Below are positions 5,399 to 6,553 of a stretch of 6,553 nt of DNA, piece by piece. The position numbers and the translations under genes are program-made. The notes beneath the pieces are model-generated. The model searched no databases and was not told where the DNA came from. It saw only the letters and a program-made list of their open reading frames with translations. This DNA is from Desulfuromonadales bacterium (GTDB lineage Bacteria > Desulfobacterota > Desulfuromonadia > Desulfuromonadales > BM103). Position 1 is the stretch's first letter; each line of letters begins with the position of its first letter. The stretch is from assembly GCA_030614505.1 (NCBI GenBank), contig JAUWTX010000123.1, positions 1 through 6,553 on the forward strand, given 5' to 3'.

Positions 5399-6553
5399 TT
5401 AAAAAAGCCCAAGCTGTCGATCTGCTTTCAACCTGGGGAACTTAACCGGATAGCAACCACTGAAACAGGCATCACAGAAACAACCGTCTGCGATACCATC
5501 AGGCGCACCGGCTGCCGCAAGCATCCCTTCCCGGCTCAGATAGCCAAGACTGTCCGCGGTAATGTAGCGACTGATCTCCTCAATGGTATGTGACGAGGAT
5601 ATCAGCTCCTTGCGTGACGGGGTGTCAATGCCGTAGTAGCAAGGAAAGCTGGTCGGTGGGCTGGAGATGCGCATATGTACCTCACGGGCACCGGCATTGC
5701 GAATCATTTTGACGATCTTTCGGGCCGTAGTGCCACGCACTATGGAGTCGTCTACGACAACGACGCGTTTGCCCTCGATTACCTCTCGTACCGGGTTGAG
5801 TTTGATTTTGACACCGAAGTGGCGAATCGACTGCTGTGGCTCGATAAAGGTTCGACCGACATAGTGATTCCTAATCAAACCCAATTCAAATGGAATGCCG
5901 GACTCTTCAGCATAACCAATAGTCGCCGGAACCCCGGAATCGGGTACAGCAATGACAACATCAGCATCAACCATGTGTTCCCGGGCCAGTTGATGACCAA
6001 GCTCCTTGCGTACCTTGTAAACCTGCTCACCAAAGATGGTGCTGTCCGGGCGGGCAAAGTAGACAAACTCGAAGACACAGGGCGAAGGCTTGGTCTCATT
6101 AAACGGTTTGTACGACTTCATGCCGTGCTTGTCGATCACGATCATTTCACCCGGCTCCAACTCACGGATAAATTCAGCTTCAATCAGATCGAAGGCACAG
6201 GTTTCGGAGGCGACCACGTAGCCCTCGTTGAGTTTGCCGAGTGCCAGCGGACGAAAACCGTTCGGATCGCGAACAGCGACCATACGGGTCTCGGTAAGGA
6301 AAGCAATGCTATAAGCACCTTTCACCGCCATCATGGCTTCGGCAACACGCTCCGCCAATAAATCGCTTTGTGATTTTGCCAGGAGATGGATCAGGACTTC
6401 TGTATCTGATGTCGTGGAAAAGATCGAACCGGTATGCTCCAGGTCGTTGCGAATCTCCTGGGCGTTCACCAGGTTACCGTTATGAGCAACAGCAATGCTG
6501 CCGCGAGCATAATCAACCATAATCGGCTGGACATTCTTGAGATCGCTGCTGCC
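5399..6553 (-). CDS. purF: Amidophosphoribosyltransferase (glutamine PRPP amidotransferase), N-terminus beyond window
   Basis: The enzyme makes 5-phosphoribosylamine from PRPP and glutamine, the first step of purine synthesis. The frame stays open to the window edge, giving 384 residues that begin GSSDLKNVQPIMVDYARGSI. The first internal Met (6520) is not the start; about 77 residues, including the catalytic N-terminal cysteine, lie to the right. Visible are HNGNL (24-28) of the glutaminase domain and the PRPP motif VVVVDDSIVRGTT (264-276). Four cysteines at 159, 305, 360 and 363 have the same spacing (146, 55, 3) as the B. subtilis 4Fe-4S ligands Cys236, Cys382, Cys437 and Cys440. This is therefore the iron-sulfur, probably propeptide-processed, class rather than the E. 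coli type. It ends in K-A-D-R-Q-L-G-L-F. Confidence 0.96.
   Translation of the reverse strand, partial: GSSDLKNVQPIMVDYARGSIAVAHNGNLVNAQEIRNDLEHTGSIFSTTSDTEVLIHLLAKSQSDLLAERVAEAMMAVKGAYSIAFLTETRMVAVRDPNGFRPLALGKLNEGYVVASETCAFDLIEAEFIRELEPGEMIVIDKHGMKSYKPFNETKPSPCVFEFVYFARPDSTIFGEQVYKVRKELGHQLAREHMVDADVVIAVPDSGVPATIGYAEESGIPFELGLIRNHYVGRTFIEPQQSIRHFGVKIKLNPVREVIEGKRVVVVDDSIVRGTTARKIVKMIRNAGAREVHMRISSPPTSFPCYYGIDTPSRKELISSSHTIEEISRYITADSLGYLSREGMLAAAGAPDGIADGCFCDACFSGCYPVKFPRLKADRQLGLF

Noticed and set aside
5394..5409. GGCTTTT/AAAAGCC inverted repeat over the purF stop codon as a terminator
   Set aside because: The arms are separated by only 2 bp and no T-run follows on the minus strand, so it does not fit a Rho-independent terminator; pyrE follows on the same strand.
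4979..5593. 204-codon plus-strand open frame across pyrE, the gap and purF
   Set aside because: It spans two real genes on the other strand plus the repeat region and shows no protein-like domain pattern.
5675..6361. 228-codon plus-strand open frame opposite purF
   Set aside because: It is antisense to conserved purF sequence, with no family resemblance and no promoter or ribosome site.
6518..6520. ATG at 6520 as the true purF start
   Set aside because: The frame continues upstream to the window edge with conserved PurF sequence (GSSDLKNVQP), and the catalytic N-terminal cysteine must lie further out.

Overview
The window looks like ordinary chromosome from a Gram-negative bacterium. The most likely source is the Desulfuromonadales/Geobacter-Pelobacter branch of the former deltaproteobacteria. 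That placement is an inference from gene content and protein style (DUF4124-SLT transglycosylase, free AroQ chorismate mutase, 4Fe-4S type PurF, outer-membrane-type lipoprotein); no marker gene proves it. I see no transposon, phage, CRISPR or RNA gene. Nearly all the sequence is protein-coding.

Layout. (a) 1-719, minus strand: a secreted lytic transglycosylase followed, with a 4-base ATGA overlap, by the first 44 codons of pgsA, which runs off the left edge. (b) 720-882: a compact divergent promoter region with a good sigma70-type promoter for each direction and an 8-bp inverted repeat (14-bp spacer) placed across the two -35 elements. (c) 883-2997, plus strand: nadB (L-aspartate oxidase), an AroQ chorismate mutase, and a 69-residue gene that looks like only the N-terminal ferredoxin-like regulatory domain of a type I-beta DAHP synthase. 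The three are closely spaced and probably one operon. (d) 3014-4650, minus strand: a small lipoprotein gene followed by a DUF2817/M14-like zinc carboxypeptidase-fold enzyme, driven by an extended -10 promoter. (e) 4651-4683: a strong hairpin terminator behind pyrE. (f) 4748-6553, minus strand: pyrE (orotate phosphoribosyltransferase) downstream of purF (amidophosphoribosyltransferase; N-terminal part beyond the right edge), with four heptamer repeats in the 93-bp gap between them.

Functionally the window combines NAD synthesis (nadB), aromatic amino acid branch control (aroQ plus the regulatory domain), and PRPP-using pyrimidine and purine steps (pyrE, purF), with two envelope units (transglycosylase/pgsA; lipoprotein/peptidase-like). 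The observation most worth following is the stand-alone DAHP synthase regulatory domain coupled to chorismate mutase. It keeps the His29/Ser31 pair known from tyrosine sensing in the Thermotoga enzyme but has no catalytic barrel.
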